Assembly (NCBI GenBank): GCA_050736615.1
Contig: JBOHWL010000030.1
Location: 1-32,877, forward strand
Length of the DNA: 32,877 bases
DNA from: JBOHWJ01 sp050736615
GTDB taxonomy: Bacteria > Desulfobacterota > Binatia > Binatales > Binataceae
Direction: 5' to 3'
Shown: piece after piece, positions 26,395-32,675 of the stretch
Position numbering within the stretch: the first letter of the stretch is position 1
Layout: each line of letters begins with the position of its first letter
Made by a program: the position numbers and the translations under genes
Notes under the pieces: generated by a model
Databases searched by the model: none
What the model saw: only the letters and a program-made list of their open reading frames with translations
Told to the model about the DNA's origin: nothing

Positions 26395-26538
26395 TTGTCA
26401 TTCCGAGCGAGGGCTGCCGGAGTCGAGGAATCGACGCGGAGCGATGAATGTTTTGATTTTTTGAACAATATTGACACCGAAGCAGAAATCGCTTTGCGCC
26501 GATCCCTCCACTTCGCTGCGGGTTGCTCAGGATGACAC
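26395..26538. repeat. REP/MITE-like inverted repeat element
   Basis: The left end reads TGTCATTCCGAGCGA from 26397. The right end, reversed, reads TGTCATCCTGAGCAA from 26537. The body contains GAGGAATCGA and its rough counterpart GGGATCGG. Elements with the wording TGTCAT(T/C)C(C/T)GAGCGAAG are widespread non-autonomous repeats in many environmental bacteria, often mobilised by REP-associated transposases. No transposase lies in the window. Confidence 0.6.
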
Positions 26539-26576
26539 AAAAAATTCACACATTCTGAGAACCAGCCGGGCCGGGC

Positions 26577-26633
26577 CTTTCGCGGCACAGCCAGTGCGGC
26601 TATTCTGATGCGTTCAGTGGCGGCGTAGCTCAG
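26577..26633 (+). pseudogene. Broken duplicate of tRNA-Met upstream region and 5' end
   Basis: These 57 bases align without gaps to 26707-26763, with an offset of 130. The last 37 bases differ at only three positions. The last 15 bases (GGCGGCGTAGCTCAG, 26619-26633) are identical to the first 15 of tRNA-Met. After that the match stops abruptly and GC-rich repeat sequence begins. No complete tRNA can be formed from it. Confidence 0.7.
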
Positions 26634-26637
26634 CATC

Positions 26638-26688
26638 AGCGGAGCCGCAGGCGGAGCGAGCAGGCGAGTCCGCGAGCTGCGTTAAGAA
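26638..26688 (+). repeat. Dispersed intergenic repeat, copy 2
   Basis: GC-rich stretch with GCGGAGCGAGCAGGCGAGTC followed by CGCGAGCTGCGTTAAGAAT. It matches copies near 27560-27638 and 22851-22876. It begins a few bases after the point where the duplicated tRNA-Met sequence breaks off. Confidence 0.6.
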
Positions 26689-26748
26689 TTTAAGTGAACC
26701 AAAGGTCTTTCGCCGGATGAATCGTACGGCTATTTTGATTCGTTCGGT

Positions 26749-26825
26749 GGCGGCGTAGCTCAGTTGGTCAGAGCATGCGGCTCATATCCGCAGAGTCACA
26801 GGTTCGAGTCCTGTCGCCGCCACCA
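26749..26825 (+). tRNA. tRNA-Met (CAU), elongator type
   Basis: Complete cloverleaf: acceptor GGCGGCG / CGCCGCC, D-arm GCTCAGTTGGTCAGAGC, anticodon arm TGCGG-CTCATAT-CCGCA with anticodon CAT, T-arm with GGTTCGAGTCC, and CCA encoded at 26823-26825. The body sequence resembles elongator tRNA-Met more than the lysidine-modified tRNA-Ile2, and it lacks the initiator features. Confidence 0.93.
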
Positions 26826-26872
26826 TCAATCTTTGCCTTTTCCAGGAACAAGGTCGTCACAGTGCCAAAAAG

Positions 26873-26971
26873 ATGGAAATCGTGAAGAAAGCAAAGAAAT
26901 CCCAGACCGGCAACTGCACGAAATGTGGCAAAAAGCGGGTATTTATACATACCTGTGGGAACGACCAGTAA
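26873..26971 (+). CDS. Very small Cys-containing (zinc-knuckle-like) protein
   Basis: Open frame of 32 codons with a Lys-rich start (MEIVKKAKKSQTG) followed by CTKCGKKR and HTCGN. The spacing C-x2-C-x9-C, with a nearby His, resembles a small zinc ribbon or knuckle. It starts 47 bases after tRNA-Met. No good Shine-Dalgarno precedes the ATG, which weakens the call. I do not recognise a named family. The non-random residue pattern is the main support. Confidence 0.4.
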   Translation: MEIVKKAKKSQTGNCTKCGKKRVFIHTCGNDQ

Positions 26972-27115
26972 GGCATACTGTGCGCCGTGTTGCGTTAGTC
27001 TGGGCCTGAGTCTTGATAAAAGGTGACTTAGGCATGTTTAGGTGAGCCGATTCATTTTTGAATATCGTTCGTGAGAAAGATATTGAACTCCAGGAGACGC
27101 GCAAAGGAGAGTGCG

Positions 27116-27517
27116 ATGAAAACTTCAGGTAGGCTCTGGGTTCCTCTGATTGTACCGGCATTGCTCCTCATGTTTGCGGGATTCGGCTTCGCTCAGACGG
27201 CCAGTGAGTCCATGCACGAGGCCGGGCATTCGGCCAAAGAGGCGGGAGTCAGCGCGGGCCACGCTGTTAAGCATGCGTATCATGGCACGGCTACCGCGCT
27301 CAGCGACACCGCGATTACCGGCAAAGTAAAGACCGCCCTGCACAATGACAAACTGACCCGGACCGGCGACATCCACGTGACGACGGTGAAAGGCGTGGTG
27401 ACCTTGCGTGGTCATGTGCCCTCGAGCGCGGTTTCCGCACGCGCGAGGAAAGTCACTGAGCAGACCAGCGGCGTGAAGGGCGTGGACAACGATTTGCACG
27501 TTGAGAGCGGCAGTTAG
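27116..27517 (+). CDS. Periplasmic BON-domain protein
   Basis: Exported protein of 133 residues. A signal peptide (KTSGRLW, then hydrophobic VPLIVPALLLMFAGFGFA, cut before or after Gln) is followed by a His/Ala-rich linker (SMHEAGHSAKEAGVSAGHAVKHAY). A single BON domain spans about 60-130, with DTAITGKVKTAL, GDIHVTTVKGVVTLRGHV and VKGVDNDLHV. BON domains (OsmY-like) bind phospholipid and are linked to envelope or osmotic stress. AAAGGAG lies about seven bases before ATG 27116, so this start is preferred over upstream options. It stands alone. Confidence 0.88.
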   Translation: MKTSGRLWVPLIVPALLLMFAGFGFAQTASESMHEAGHSAKEAGVSAGHAVKHAYHGTATALSDTAITGKVKTALHNDKLTRTGDIHVTTVKGVVTLRGHVPSSAVSARARKVTEQTSGVKGVDNDLHVESGS

Positions 27518-27554
27518 TGGACTAGTGAAGCGATTTCCTAATCGCGAAACGAGC

Positions 27555-27638
27555 ACACCAGGCGGAGCGAAGCGGAGCCGAGCGAACGAGTCTGCGAGGC
27601 GCGTTTCAGAATGCGAGTCTGCGAGCTGCGTTTCAATG
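27555..27638 (+). repeat. Dispersed intergenic repeat, tandem copies 3 and 4
   Basis: GCGGAGCGAAGCGGAGCCGAG leads into two near-identical 26-base units: 27587-27612, which matches 22851-22876 exactly in inverted orientation, and 27613-27638, which differs mainly by GAGCTGCG for GAGGCGCG. It lies between the convergent BON gene and the small membrane protein gene. Confidence 0.7.
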
Positions 27639-27686
27639 AAATTGCCCGCTGGCGCCTTTGAAAACCGTCGTGAATCCCTGAACGCG

Positions 27687-27998
27687 TCAGTCAGGAGCTT
27701 GCGGGGTGCCGACCCGCTGCGGAGCCAATGCGGGACGCGGGTCAGTGCGTTCGAGCCAGGTTACCGCGCAGAACGCGCCGAGCCATGATCCGCCCGCGGC
27801 AAATACCGCATAAAAGGGATTTTTCGTATAGCTGATCACGGCGAAAGCGGACAGCAAATACCAGGTACTGCTCCAGCTTGCGGCGCGCACGCGGCGTCGC
27901 GATGCGACCGCGCCGTTGAACAACACATAGACCGCGTCGGTAAGAGCGGTGGAAGCGATTACACCCGCCGCGATCCAGGGATTAAGCGCAAAAATCAT
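27687..27998 (-). CDS. Small conserved-looking membrane protein
   Basis: 103 residues, mostly hydrophobic, with about three predicted helices: PWIAAGVIASTALTDAVYVLF, SSTWYLLSAFAVISYT and YAVFAAGGSWLGAFCAVTWL. A short Arg-rich cytoplasmic loop (ASRRRVRAASW) and a polar C-terminal tail are present. Similar small membrane proteins occur in soil Alphaproteobacteria as far as I recall, without known function. GGGGGA lies before the ATG at 27998. Confidence 0.7.
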   Translation of the reverse strand: MIFALNPWIAAGVIASTALTDAVYVLFNGAVASRRRVRAASWSSTWYLLSAFAVISYTKNPFYAVFAAGGSWLGAFCAVTWLERTDPRPALAPQRVGTPQAPD

Positions 27999-28265
27999 TT
28001 GTCCCCCGTTTTTCTAACGCTGCTTGATGATTAAGCGTCACCTTGCGTTGCGAATAACGCCACCATTATTGCGGTAAACGCAAAAAGGATTGCGGAAGCG
28101 CGACCAAGGCGGTGTTCTCACAAGAGTTACCGGGATCTTAACCCGCCACACGCTCCCGCCGCATCTCCGATGTGGTGCTTGACCGCCGCTTGAGCGACGG
28201 CCTAGCCTTTCAATGGACGTGGCTATGAAGAATCGAACGAAGCCCGATCGCATGGGAGGCTCGGC

Positions 28266-29270
28266 GTGAACGGAGTGCATGATCTCGGTGGGATGCATGG
28301 TTTCGGACGAGTCACGCGTGAGCGTGACGAACCAGTCTTCCACGCCGAATGGGAGCGCCGCATGTTTGGCCTGGCGTTAGCCTTGATGGGTGGACGTTAT
28401 TTCAACGTCGACGAATTCCGCCGGACGATCGAGCGGATGCCGCCGGTGGAATATCTCGCGGCGAGCTATTATCAGCGCTGGCTTTATGCGCTCGAGCGAT
28501 TGCTGGTTGAAAAGGGTGCGCTGGGAGACGATGAAATCGAAACGGCGCTGATGCGGCCGGAGGCCAACGTGCCAGATCCCTCGGGCGCGGTGCTGGCCGC
28601 GATGGCGGAAGAGGCCGCTGATATAAGCGTTGGCAGCGGCGGTGGCATTGACGCTTCGCTCGCGGACACTCCGGTCGGCAGCGCTTCACCCGCGTTGGCG
28701 GATGTTATGCCGCGGCGCCACGATCGTCCTGTCGCGCCGCGCTTCAAGGTTGGCGATCGCGTAATCGCGCGCAATATTAATCCCGAGGGCCATACCCGCT
28801 TGCCGCGCTACGCGCGTGGCCATCGCGGCGTGGTACGACATGATTGGGGTGTTTTCGCTTTTCCGGATACTCATGCGCATGGTCTCGGGGCCAATCCGCA
28901 ACACTGCTATTGCGTGTCATTCACGGCACGCGAATTATGGGGTGGTGAAAGTCCTCCCGACGAGGCGGTTCACATTGATCTTTGGGATGATTATCTCGAA
29001 CCCGCACAGGCGGCGATCGAACAACCCCAGCCGACTGGCGCTTCGACGGCAAATCGCGAGGTCAAACGGGCGAAGCGGCGCCCTAGGGTGGCGTCAGTGA
29101 CTAACCGTCGGCGGATGAAATCGAATGAGGACAAGCTGCCGCGGGCAGCCAAATCAGCGGGCAAGCGCCCGACCGGTAAAGCTGCGCCGAAGGGCAAACC
29201 CGCGAAGAGCAGCGTGAAAAAGCGCGCGCCAAAACCGAAGCCATCGGCGGTTTCGAGGAACAAACGATGA
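28266..29270 (+). CDS. nthB: Nitrile hydratase subunit beta with basic C-terminal tail
   Basis: Beta subunit of the enzyme that hydrates nitriles to amides. The GTG start at 28266 follows GGGAGG and gives the classic N-terminus MNGVHDLGGMHGFG. The helical N-part includes ALMGGRYFNVDEFRR and YYQRWLYALERLL. The SH3-like C-domain carries RFKVGDRVIARNINPEGHTR, LPRYARGHRGVV and HIDLWDDYLEP. The linker from about 100 to 150 is Ala/Ser-rich. The protein is 334 residues, about 100 longer than usual, because a Lys/Arg/Ala/Pro tail of about 85 residues is added after the conserved domain. That tail resembles histone H1 C-termini. The stop overlaps the alpha start by ATGA. Thiocyanate hydrolase is a relative, but the subunit layout fits nitrile hydratase. 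Confidence 0.92.
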   Translation: MNGVHDLGGMHGFGRVTRERDEPVFHAEWERRMFGLALALMGGRYFNVDEFRRTIERMPPVEYLAASYYQRWLYALERLLVEKGALGDDEIETALMRPEANVPDPSGAVLAAMAEEAADISVGSGGGIDASLADTPVGSASPALADVMPRRHDRPVAPRFKVGDRVIARNINPEGHTRLPRYARGHRGVVRHDWGVFAFPDTHAHGLGANPQHCYCVSFTARELWGGESPPDEAVHIDLWDDYLEPAQAAIEQPQPTGASTANREVKRAKRRPRVASVTNRRRMKSNEDKLPRAAKSAGKRPTGKAAPKGKPAKSSVKKRAPKPKPSAVSRNKR

Positions 29271-29926
29271 GTGTTCACGATCATTCGCCTCATGAGCATA
29301 ACGCGCCCGACAGCGGCCCCGCCTTGCGGGTTAAGGCGCTGGAATCATTGTTGGTGGAAAAAGGATTGGTGGACAGCGCCGCGATTGACGCGCTTATCGA
29401 CACCTATGAGCATAAAATCGGGCCACGCAATGGTGCGCGCGTGGTGGCACGCGCCTGGCTCGATCCCGCCTTCAAGGCGCGGCTACTTGCCGATGGTGCC
29501 GCGGCGATCACGGAGTTGGGCATCGAAGCGGGCCCGCAAGGCGAACATCTTATGGTGCTTGAGAATACCAGCCGCATTCATAACCTGGTCGTATGCACGC
29601 TGTGTTCGTGCTACCCATGGCCGGTGCTCGGGCTGCCGCCGGTGTGGTACAAGAGCGCGGCCTACCGCGCGCGCGCGGTGAGCGACCCGCGTGGCGTGCT
29701 GCATGAATTCGGCCTCGATCTTCCGAACGGCACCGAAATCCGCGTATGGGATAGCAGCGCCGAGTTGCGCTACATGGTGCTGCCATTACGCCCGGCAAAT
29801 ACCGCGCACCTGAGTGAAGCCGAACTTGCCGCGTTGGTCATTCGCGACGCCATGGTCGGCACTGCGGTAATCAAGTACCCGATGGAAGATCATCCGGCGC
29901 CCGATGCGGATGACAAACACTCCTGA
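29267..29926 (+). CDS. nthA: Nitrile hydratase subunit alpha, cobalt type
   Basis: Catalytic metal-binding subunit, 219 residues. The metal site is VCTLCSC at 109-115. Thr111 in this loop is the hallmark of cobalt enzymes (iron enzymes have Ser), and two of the cysteines are oxidised to sulfinic and sulfenic acids after synthesis. Other family sequence is RVKALESLLVEKGL near the N-terminus, the ENTSRIHNLVVCTLCSCYPW block, LPPVWYKSAAYRARAVSDPRGVL and EIRVWDSSAELRYMVLP. Translation is coupled to the beta gene through a 4-base ATGA overlap, and its 3' end overlaps the activator gene. Beta-alpha-activator is the order seen in cobalt-type operons. Confidence 0.95.
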   Translation: MSVHDHSPHEHNAPDSGPALRVKALESLLVEKGLVDSAAIDALIDTYEHKIGPRNGARVVARAWLDPAFKARLLADGAAAITELGIEAGPQGEHLMVLENTSRIHNLVVCTLCSCYPWPVLGLPPVWYKSAAYRARAVSDPRGVLHEFGLDLPNGTEIRVWDSSAELRYMVLPLRPANTAHLSEAELAALVIRDAMVGTAVIKYPMEDHPAPDADDKHS

Positions 29927-30305
29927 GGACTGGCCGCCGATGGCGAAGCAGCTTGGACAGTTGATCGCGAACCATCAATTCGAGGGCGATAGCGCCTTCC
30001 GCGAGCCATGGGAGGCGCGGGTCTTCGCGCTGGTGCTCTCGATGGCCGGTGCGGAGCGCATTGAATGGGAGGGATTTCGCCAGCGTTTGATCGCTGAGAT
30101 CGCGCGCGACGAGGCGGCGCACGAGCGCGCGTCCGAGGTGCGGGACCGGGTTTATTACCACTGCTGGTTGCGCGCCTTCGAAGACTTGCTCGGAGTCAAA
30201 CGCATCCTGGACAAGCGCGAAATAGATCAACGCGCCGACGAAATCGCCGCTTCACCGCCCGCGCCGAGCAAGCCCGCCTTTCACGGATTCATGAAGGTTT
30301 CCTGA
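29904..30305 (+). CDS. Nitrile hydratase accessory/activator protein (P14K-like)
   Basis: Small helical protein of 133 residues homologous to the N-terminal part of the beta subunit. It contains FREPWEARVFALVLSMAG, EWEGFRQRLIAEI and YYHCWLRAFEDLLG. In cobalt nitrile hydratases such proteins carry the alpha subunit during cobalt insertion and cysteine oxidation (self-subunit swapping). The frame opens at ATG 29904, and a second ATG at 29910 is two codons later. Either start overlaps the end of the alpha gene, which indicates coupled translation. No amidase gene follows, so the product amide must be handled elsewhere. Confidence 0.87.
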   Translation: MRMTNTPEDWPPMAKQLGQLIANHQFEGDSAFREPWEARVFALVLSMAGAERIEWEGFRQRLIAEIARDEAAHERASEVRDRVYYHCWLRAFEDLLGVKRILDKREIDQRADEIAASPPAPSKPAFHGFMKVS

Positions 30306-30318
30306 GCCGATCGCAATC

Positions 30319-30615
30319 ATGGGTCGAGTATTGATTGGCGCCGTTGCCGTGGCGATTATCGCGTGCATAATTGGTTACTTCGAATACAACAATTATCAGG
30401 GAAAAATCCATTCACGCGACCAAGCCGTGGCTCAGCTAAGAGGCAACGTCGCTAAACTGCAGGATCAGAACGCTCAACTCAAAATCGAGCTCAACAAGGT
30501 TCAATCCGAGGAAAATACTCTGGCGGCGCAAAACAATATGCTGATGAAGGAAATTCAGCACGCGCAGGCCACCGGCCAAATGCCCCGGCTGCGGCTGCCG
30601 TACCCGCCCAAGTAG
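30319..30615 (+). CDS. Membrane-anchored coiled-coil small protein
   Basis: 98 residues, not a family I recognise. An N-terminal hydrophobic helix (VLIGAVAVAIIACIIGYF) acts as signal anchor. It is followed by a heptad-rich coiled coil (about 40-85: QLRGNVAKLQDQNAQLKIEL and onward) and a short Pro-rich end (RLRLPYPPK). It starts 13 bases after the nitrile hydratase activator stop, so it is probably in the same transcript. Its link to nitrile metabolism is unknown. The shape recalls FtsL/FtsB-like or phage-shock-type anchors, but without sequence support. Confidence 0.7.
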   Translation: MGRVLIGAVAVAIIACIIGYFEYNNYQGKIHSRDQAVAQLRGNVAKLQDQNAQLKIELNKVQSEENTLAAQNNMLMKEIQHAQATGQMPRLRLPYPPK

Positions 30616-30653
30616 CCTTACCCCCAAGTCTCCTGCCGCCGCGTCCGCGGGAA

Positions 30654-31187
30654 TCACTCCCGCTCGAGCATGTAGCGCTGCCACTCGAGCAGATAACTTA
30701 GCGAATGCAGATTTGCCATGCGATCCAGATAAACCGCGCCGTTGAGATGGTCAGTCTCATGCTGGATAACGCGCGCGTGAAATTCCTCGGCGACGAACTC
30801 CACAGCTTCACCGTCACGGCCCAGCGCGCTAACCCGCAGTTGACGGGCACGCGGCACGTTGCCGCGTAACTCCGGGATACTGAGACAGCCCTCCCAATCG
30901 TCAACGCTGGTGCCGTCGAGCACGCTTACAACCGGATTGATCAGGTACGTGAGCGGCACCTTGGGCATCCCAGGATGGCGCGGATGATTCTCCACTTCGA
31001 GCACCGCGACTTGCAGCGACAGATGTACTTGTGGCGCGGCCAATCCGACGCCGCTGTATTCGTGCATCGTCTCGACCATGTCATCGAGCAGATGCTGAAA
31101 TTCCGGTGTTGCAATGGCCGTGGGATCGACTGCGGCCGCGCGCTGGCGGAGGACGGGATGGCCCAGCCGGGCAACTTTCAAGATCAT
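30654..31187 (-). CDS. def: Peptide deformylase
   Basis: Removes the N-formyl group from new proteins. The 177-residue metalloenzyme has motif 1 GVGLAAPQ at 46-53, motif 2 EGCLSIP with metal ligand Cys101, and motif 3 QHETDHLNG with ligands His143 and His147 and catalytic Glu144. Length and N-terminus (ILKVARLGHPVLRQRA) are standard. It is convergent with the small coiled-coil gene and has no fmt neighbour in this window, although def and fmt are often adjacent. Confidence 0.95.
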   Translation of the reverse strand: MILKVARLGHPVLRQRAAAVDPTAIATPEFQHLLDDMVETMHEYSGVGLAAPQVHLSLQVAVLEVENHPRHPGMPKVPLTYLINPVVSVLDGTSVDDWEGCLSIPELRGNVPRARQLRVSALGRDGEAVEFVAEEFHARVIQHETDHLNGAVYLDRMANLHSLSYLLEWQRYMLERE

Positions 31188-31720
31188 GCGTCGAGTCTCT
31201 CAAGGGAACCGCAGCCGATGTGATTCTAGCGCGCCGTCCGGCTGTGGCAAACGAAGCCTCGTCCGGCGCGATCGTGCGCGGACAAGACGTAAGGACATCC
31301 GTGCCGAGGAAAAAAAACGAAGTGCTTCCGGTTGTTCGCGCTGGCTATTTCCGCAATCACGGGCGGAGGCCCGTGAAACCTAGCGTGATGTTCCGTAAAA
31401 ACCTTCACACCATCTCAAGCAATCATCCTGAGAGCTGGTTGAATTTGTCGAATCCGGAAGGGCGAGCGACGCATGATCGGCCAAGCACCTTTTGTCGCCC
31501 TGAGCCCGCCCGAATGCGGTGAGCGCGAAATCGAGGCTACTACGCTGGCCAGTGCATTATTTGAATGGCGCGCGAAACCGTGTCGGTCCAATCGTCCAAG
31601 AATGCGGTCCGCCTTCGGCGCGGCGCATATTTTCATCCGTGCGAACAGGCCCGCAGCCGCGTACTCAACCGAGAAATCCCGCGAACCGCCGCGATTCAGC
31701 GGGATTCGCGGAGTTCGTAT
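31188..31720. other. Gene-poor stretch upstream of def
   Basis: About 530 bases. Several open frames of 60-160 codons cross it on both strands, but none has a ribosome binding site with family-like sequence. I therefore call none. An inverted repeat AATCCCGC / GCGGGATT (31675-31682 and 31699-31706) lies just past the HTH gene stop on the minus strand, without a T-run, and may help end that transcript. Confidence 0.45.
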
Positions 31721-31939
31721 TCAGATTTTCTCGTCGGGGAGATATTCGACCTTGCTGTCGCCGCTCACACGGCCCTGCTCGGCTTCCGCGCGCCAGCGGT
31801 CAATCGACTCGAGGTTGAAGCGCCAGTCGCTTCCGACTTTGAAGGCCGGCAGTTGCTTCTTCTTCAACAGGCGATAAATGGTCGAAGGATGGACCCTCAA
31901 GTAGCTGGCAACTTCCTCCAACGTCAATACTCTGGCCAT
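31721..31939 (-). CDS. Excisionase-family helix-turn-helix DNA-binding protein
   Basis: 72 residues with a single MerR-like (HTH_17/excisionase) winged helix. ARVLTLEEVASYLRVHPSTIYRLLKKKQLPAFKVGSDWRF is almost the family consensus (split in two here: recognition helix STIYRLLKKK, wing FKVGSDWRF). A charged tail follows. The start at ATG 31937-31939 is chosen because GGGGGG lies six bases before it. A longer frame to 32008 has no such support. These domains occur in phage or integron excisionases and as stand-alone regulators. No integrase is present, so a regulatory role is as likely. Confidence 0.82.
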   Translation of the reverse strand: MARVLTLEEVASYLRVHPSTIYRLLKKKQLPAFKVGSDWRFNLESIDRWRAEAEQGRVSGDSKVEYLPDEKI

Positions 31940-32212
31940 CGCGCCCCCCTTTAAGGTGGCTAAGTTAAGATTAGGTCTTAAGTTAACAATTTGTGAGCGC
32001 AATGACAACTAGGCGTCAGCGAAGCGCAATCAACTGCATCGCGAGCCACCACCTCGAAGTTTCGCAAACCGTTTAAAGGCGGCGGGCCGATTCGGCGAAA
32101 AATCCGAGCGGCGACCGATTCGTGCCTCATTTTTTACCTCGCGCGTAATCGATCTTCTTCTGCGCAAGCCTTATTGGTCCACCATCCCGAAGCTCATCGG
32201 AGGAGAACTTTG

Positions 32213-32317
32213 ATGGCTGGAGCAAAGGACACGCAAGTGCGAAGCGGTAACCGCCGCGCAGATCGCGGCCATTCGGCCACTTCGACCACAACCATCCGGG
32301 AGGAAAGCAAATGCTAA
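32213..32317 (+). CDS. Very small ORF with strong RBS (34 aa), unknown
   Basis: ATG 32213 follows GGAGGAG by about eight bases. The product is 34 residues, polar and Ser/Thr/Arg-rich (MAGAKDTQVRSGNRRADRGH, then SATSTTTIREESKC). No family is recognised. Its TAA stop overlaps the ATG of the next small gene (ATGCTAA, 32311-32317). The overlap and the near-perfect Shine-Dalgarno are the main reasons to believe it. The low-complexity product could mean it serves only as a leader peptide for the next gene. Confidence 0.4.
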   Translation: MAGAKDTQVRSGNRRADRGHSATSTTTIREESKC

Positions 32318-32484
32318 TACCTTCAGCTTTGATGCTATCGCTTGGAGCGGTAATCTTCGCTCTCTTGCTGGCTATCGACTGGTATATTTCGCGCCCGCGA
32401 AGTTTCGTCTTGCCGCTGACGCCCGCGGAACTGCTACCGGATGGACCGCGCGCAAAGGAAATGAGTATCCGCAAGGCGGCCTGA
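32311..32484 (+). CDS. Small single-pass membrane protein (57 aa)
   Basis: ATG 32311 is preceded by GGGAGGAAAG with good spacing. The 57-residue product has an N-terminal helix (ALMLSLGAVIFALLLAIDWYI) followed by a short soluble tail (RPRSFVLPLTPAELLPDG and a charged end). It overlaps the preceding 34-codon ORF by seven bases. The function is unknown. Hydrophobic N-terminus, strong ribosome binding site and Pro/Leu-patterned tail support a real protein. Confidence 0.6.
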   Translation: MLIPSALMLSLGAVIFALLLAIDWYISRPRSFVLPLTPAELLPDGPRAKEMSIRKAA

Positions 32485-32675
32485 TCTTTTGACATCGGGT
32501 GCCGGGCCGCGATCTTGGCCGGCCGCCGGCATCCGGCCTCGTCGCTTTAGCCAGACCGGAACGATTACCTGTGACGTAATTGCCGCGCATGAAGGAATCG
32601 GCGAGAGTGGCGGCGAACGGACCTACTGGTCGTCCGTTTGTCGGCAAGCAAACTAACAGTCAGGAGGAAAACAAA

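Larger units (their letters stand above)
26331..26748. other. Repeat-rich intergenic region
   Basis: About 420 bases without a convincing gene. In order it contains an inverted REP/MITE-like element (26395-26538), a degenerate duplicate of the tRNA-Met upstream region and 5' end (26577-26633), a dispersed-repeat copy (about 26638-26688), and the upstream region of tRNA-Met itself. Confidence 0.7.

Noticed and set aside
31473..31877. 134-codon plus-strand open frame upstream of and across the HTH gene
   Set aside because: It overlaps the well-supported HTH gene on the opposite strand, lacks a ribosome binding site and has no recognisable sequence.
32589..32675. Upstream ATG for the NTF2-like gene
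   Set aside because: In frame, but the added 29 residues are not family-like, and AGGAGGAAAA directly precedes the later ATG.
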